Of a stretch of DNA of 64,000 nt, positions 61,425 through 64,000 are shown in pieces. The translations under genes and the position numbers were made by a program. The notes beneath the pieces are model-generated. The model saw only the letters and a program-made list of their open reading frames with translations. It ran no database searches and was not told where the DNA came from. Origin of the DNA: Lactobacillus melliventris (GTDB taxonomy: Bacteria; Bacillota; Bacilli; Lactobacillales; Lactobacillaceae); contig NZ_JAAEEB010000004.1 of NCBI RefSeq assembly GCF_013346935.1, positions 124,001-188,000 of the forward strand, in the 5' to 3' direction. Every line of letters starts with the position of its first letter. Within the stretch, counting starts at the first letter, position 1.

Positions 61425-61630
61425 TTAATTCTCGCCTTCATATAAGAATAATTCGTCAACCGTTACCCCTCATATCTGCGCCAAGTGAAAAGCTAATCCT
61501 AATGATGGGCCATACTTATCATTTTCAATGGCGTTGGTTGTTTGCCGAGTAACATAACATGAGCGGCTGCGGCGAATTGAGCCTGTAAGTACCTCTGCTT
61601 TTTACGCAATTGAGCAATTCTATTTTTCAC
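61425..61630 (-). pseudogene. Broken XRE-family helix-turn-helix regulator
   Basis: Reverse strand from GTG 61630: KNRIAQLRKKQRYLQAQFA, then, in the next frame, VTRQTTNAIENDKYGPSLGLAFHLAQI, a TGA, and GVTVDELFLYEGEN with TAA at 61425. Together they match the compact ~67-residue XRE regulators (family reading ..TRQTINAIENDKYxPSLxLAFxLAxxF). A frameshift near residue 25 and an internal stop make it inactive. No other gene is supported between 61287 and 61831. Confidence 0.8.
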
Positions 61631-61770
61631 TAGTTCACTCTCCCGTCAAACTTATTTGACATTTTTAGTAAAGCATCTTTTACATTTTTTGCCAATCATA
61701 AATCAGAATTTAGTTAAAATCCCAACTTCGTAAAAGTAATAATAATTTAGGTTTAAGTTTACTCATTTTT

Positions 61771-61800
61771 TTGCAAACACCCCGCCTTTTTTAATACAAT
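61771..61800 (+). promoter_or_regulatory. Promoter of pepD
   Basis: Forward strand: -35 TTGCAA (61771-61776), an 18-base spacer and -10 TACAAT (61795-61800), 31 bases before the ATG. Confidence 0.6.
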
Positions 61801-61831
61801 ATAGATTAAGTAATTTGAAAGGACAGATAAG

Positions 61832-63247
61832 ATGAAAAAAGCAGAATGTACGACTATTCTTGTCGGTAAAAATGCCACCATTGACGGTTCAGCTATGATT
61901 GCCAGAAGTGAAGACGGTGGCCGTGAAATAATTCCTGAAGGTTTTGAACTTATTACACCGGAAAAACAACCAAAGCATTATGAAAGTGTTATTAGTCACC
62001 AAAAGATTGATGATGAAGACTTAGCGGAAAAGCCTTTACGTTATACCAGTGCACCTGATGTCTCTGGCGAAAGCGGCATCTGGGGTGCAGCCGGAATTAA
62101 CTCAGAAAACGTAGCAATGACTGCTACTGAAACTATTACCACTAACGCACGTATTCAAGGGATTGATCCACTGGTTACTGAGGGTGGACTTGGTGAAGAA
62201 GACTTTGTTACTCTAACATTGCCTTATATCCACAGCGCCCTTGATGGCGTTAAGCGCATTGGTTATTTGCTGGAAAAATATGGTACTTACGAAATGAACG
62301 GTATGGCTTTTGCCGACCACGATGAAGTTTGGTACCTGGAAACTATTGGTGGCCACCACTGGATTGCACGTCGTATTCCTGATGACGCCTATGTCGTTGC
62401 TCCTAACCGTTTAAATATTGATGAATTCCATTTTGGTAAAGATGGCTTCTTAGCCGATGATACCTTAGAAGACTTGATTAAGGAATACCACTTAAATCCT
62501 GACCGCGAAGGTTACAATATGCGGCACATCTTTGGTAGCTCAACTATCAAAGATGCCCACTACAACAATCCTCGTGCCTGGTTTGTTCACAATTACTTTG
62601 ATCCAGAATTTGGTGGCAAACCAAGTGATCAAGATCAACCATTCATTTGCCACGCAAACCGTAAGATTAGTATCGAGGACATTTGTTTTATCGAGAGTTC
62701 TCACTATCAAGATACGCCATTTGATCCTTATGGCGATCAGGGTACACCTGAGCAAAAGAAGACCTTCCGTCCAATTGCCCTTAATCGCAACTTCGAAACT
62801 CATATCTTGCAAGTTAGAAATGACGTCCCTGAAGAAATTGCTGGCGTGCAATGGCTTTGCTTTGGTCCAAATACCTTTAACAGCTTCGTCCCATTCTATA
62901 CCAACGTTAATGACACACCAGCTAGTTTCCAGACTGGTCCAAAGTTCGATTTGAACAAGATTTTCTGGTTGAACAAATTAACAGCACAACTGGGTGATAC
63001 TAACTTTAAAGTATACGGTGAACTAGAAAATGACTTTGAGCAAAAATCATTAGCCCAATGTCACTTCATTCAACACGAAACTGATAAAAAAGTTGCAGGT
63101 CTATCAGGCAAAGAAGCTGAAGACCTGTTAACCGCAGCCAACCAAAAGATGGCTGATCAAGTTTACGACAACACAATTGAACTGCTGGGTAACATGGTCA
63201 ATGAAGGCCATAACCTGGCAACACTTAAGTTTGACTTGTTAGATTAA
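61832..63247 (+). CDS. pepD: C69-family dipeptidase
   Basis: A 471-residue Ntn-hydrolase dipeptidase of the PepD family that splits dipeptides in the cytosol. The catalytic cysteine is residue 6 (MKKAECTTILVGKNAT), normally exposed after removal of the first residues; the blocks SEDGGREIIPEGF, SGIWGAAGINSENVAMTATET, and WYLETIGGHHWIARRIPDDAYVVAPNR are typical. Lactobacilli encode several copies and use them in peptide nutrition. ATG has AAAGGA upstream. It is a single-gene unit with its own promoter and terminator. Confidence 0.95.
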   Translation: MKKAECTTILVGKNATIDGSAMIARSEDGGREIIPEGFELITPEKQPKHYESVISHQKIDDEDLAEKPLRYTSAPDVSGESGIWGAAGINSENVAMTATETITTNARIQGIDPLVTEGGLGEEDFVTLTLPYIHSALDGVKRIGYLLEKYGTYEMNGMAFADHDEVWYLETIGGHHWIARRIPDDAYVVAPNRLNIDEFHFGKDGFLADDTLEDLIKEYHLNPDREGYNMRHIFGSSTIKDAHYNNPRAWFVHNYFDPEFGGKPSDQDQPFICHANRKISIEDICFIESSHYQDTPFDPYGDQGTPEQKKTFRPIALNRNFETHILQVRNDVPEEIAGVQWLCFGPNTFNSFVPFYTNVNDTPASFQTGPKFDLNKIFWLNKLTAQLGDTNFKVYGELENDFEQKSLAQCHFIQHETDKKVAGLSGKEAEDLLTAANQKMADQVYDNTIELLGNMVNEGHNLATLKFDLLD

Positions 63248-63278
63248 AATTCTGAAATTATAGTAAAATAGACACTTT

Positions 63279-63317
63279 AAAAGCCACTGACATTAATAAG
63301 ATATCAGTGGCTTTTAT
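63279..63317 (+). terminator. Terminator of pepD
   Basis: AAAAGCCACTGA (63279-63290) pairs exactly with TCAGTGGCTTTT (63304-63315), a 12-bp stem, with T before ATTG on the forward strand. Confidence 0.85.
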
Positions 63318-63409
63318 TGTAGAAAGATTTAAATAGAGTTGTTTAATAATCATGCCATAGGTGAAAGATTTAAATTTTATCTCGCATAGATAATTTAGCC
63401 ACAATAATA

Positions 63410-63437
63410 CCCCCAAATTTGTCCTAAATTTGGAGGT
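63410..63437. repeat. Hairpin after the ROK kinase gene
   Basis: CCAAATTT and AAATTTGG form an 8-bp perfect stem around GTCCT, with further C-G pairs outside. No T-run follows on the reverse strand, so a terminator role for the kinase gene is uncertain. Confidence 0.5.
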
Positions 63438-63461
63438 TAGATCATATTTTTATTCTATAAA

Positions 63462-64000
63462 TTATTCTCTCAATAACCGTTTTGCCAAAGCAAAATCACC
63501 GACTGTGGCAGAACCATTATTACTGATTTCCGGCATAGTGATGTATTGCTCTAATGGTGGAACGTGGACATAATTATTTAATAATGTCGCAAAATCACGC
63601 CGCACTTTTTCTAGAAACTTTTCACTAGTAACACCGCCGCCAAAAACAATTTTGTCAGGACGTAAAATTAAGCTGACTTGCAAGGCAGCCTGAGCTACAT
63701 AGTAACTCATAATATCCCAAACAGGATCTGAAAGCGGCACATCTTTACCGGCTTTATTAAGGCGAGCTTCAAAAGTAGGACCTGAAACTAAACCTTCCAG
63801 GCAATCTTTATGAAAAGGACAAATTCCGGTAAAATCCAAGTCATCTGGATGACGTTTAACTTTTACGTGACCCATTTCAGGGTGGCCTAAAGAGCCTACC
63901 AATTTACCATTAATAATAGCTCCGCCACCTACTCCAGTACCGATTGTATAGTAAACAAGAGAGTCAACATCTTCATTTGACAACTGTGACATTACATATT
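63462..64000 (-). CDS. ROK-family sugar kinase, C-terminal part (fructokinase-like)
   Basis: The frame enters from the right edge: codons before the first internal ATG at 63992 are open (Tyr-Val), so the true start lies beyond position 64000 and only ~178 of about 290 residues are seen. ROK marks: VYYTIGTGVGGGAIINGKLV (ATP site), GHPEMGHV with the catalytic block, and the zinc motif ICPFHKDCLEGLVSG (His, Cys and Cys ligands), which is typical of fructokinases of the B. subtilis YdhR/ScrK kind. Fructokinase is the best call, but glucokinase-like activity cannot be excluded without the N-terminus. Confidence 0.85.
   Translation of the reverse strand, partial: YVMSQLSNEDVDSLVYYTIGTGVGGGAIINGKLVGSLGHPEMGHVKVKRHPDDLDFTGICPFHKDCLEGLVSGPTFEARLNKAGKDVPLSDPVWDIMSYYVAQAALQVSLILRPDKIVFGGGVTSEKFLEKVRRDFATLLNNYVHVPPLEQYITMPEISNNGSATVGDFALAKRLLRE

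Overview
The window is a piece of chromosome from an AT-rich Firmicute, almost certainly a Lactobacillus of the L. delbrueckii/acidophilus group. The support is the gene order rpoB-clpC-(tRNAs)-lysS-dusB-hslO-ftsH-tilS-yabR-divIC-rqcP-mfd-pth followed by alr-acpS-cshA-murF-rpmE2, a hydroxyisocaproate-type dehydrogenase, a C69 dipeptidase, and guaA beside a guanine-riboswitch xpt-pbuX operon. There is no respiratory or sporulation gene.

Layout. 1-24.9 kb is housekeeping and nearly all on the reverse strand: the 5' end of rpoB with a structured leader, clpC, two tRNAs, a DUF2785 gene, lysS-dusB, a phosphatase, hslO, ftsH, tilS-yabR-divIC, rqcP-mfd-pth, a CBS/ACT protein (forward), alr-acpS, and cshA-murF-rpmE2. 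24.9-31.6 kb is transport and metabolism: a four-gene amino-acid ABC importer behind a leader that looks like a terminator/antiterminator switch, a 2-hydroxyacid dehydrogenase, ribokinase and an APC permease. 31.7-37.8 kb is accessory: an RpiR regulator divergent from a stand-alone RarA/MgsA C-terminal-domain protein and an orphan PTS IIC, then an ABC-2 exporter with a LytTR/DUF3021 pair. 37.9-48.2 kb is a complete arabino-oligosaccharide locus (galM, araA, GH51, MFS importer, GH43, araD, araB; divergent araR) with recognisable operators and a cre site.

48.2-51.5 kb is a decayed integrative/conjugative element: an IS3-type transposase remnant, a frameshifted Rep_trans (NicK/MobT-like) relaxase, a GC-rich hairpin resembling an ICEBs1-type oriT, a frameshifted FtsK/TcpA-like coupling protein, and two small conjugation-type genes. 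51.9-56.3 kb holds a single-chain type IIG restriction-modification enzyme and an uncharacterised partner, directly downstream of guaA, a known integration target. 58.2-60.4 kb is the guanine-riboswitch xpt-pbuX operon. The right end has a phosphotransferase, a broken XRE regulator, dipeptidase pepD and the 3' part of a ROK fructokinase.

The observations most worth following are the unclassified leader RNA before the amino-acid importer (27817-28088), the oriT-like hairpin between the coupling-protein and relaxase remnants, the RpiR/MgsA_C/orphan-IIC set, and the small protein paired with the type IIG enzyme. All calls come from reading the sequence; no database search was run.
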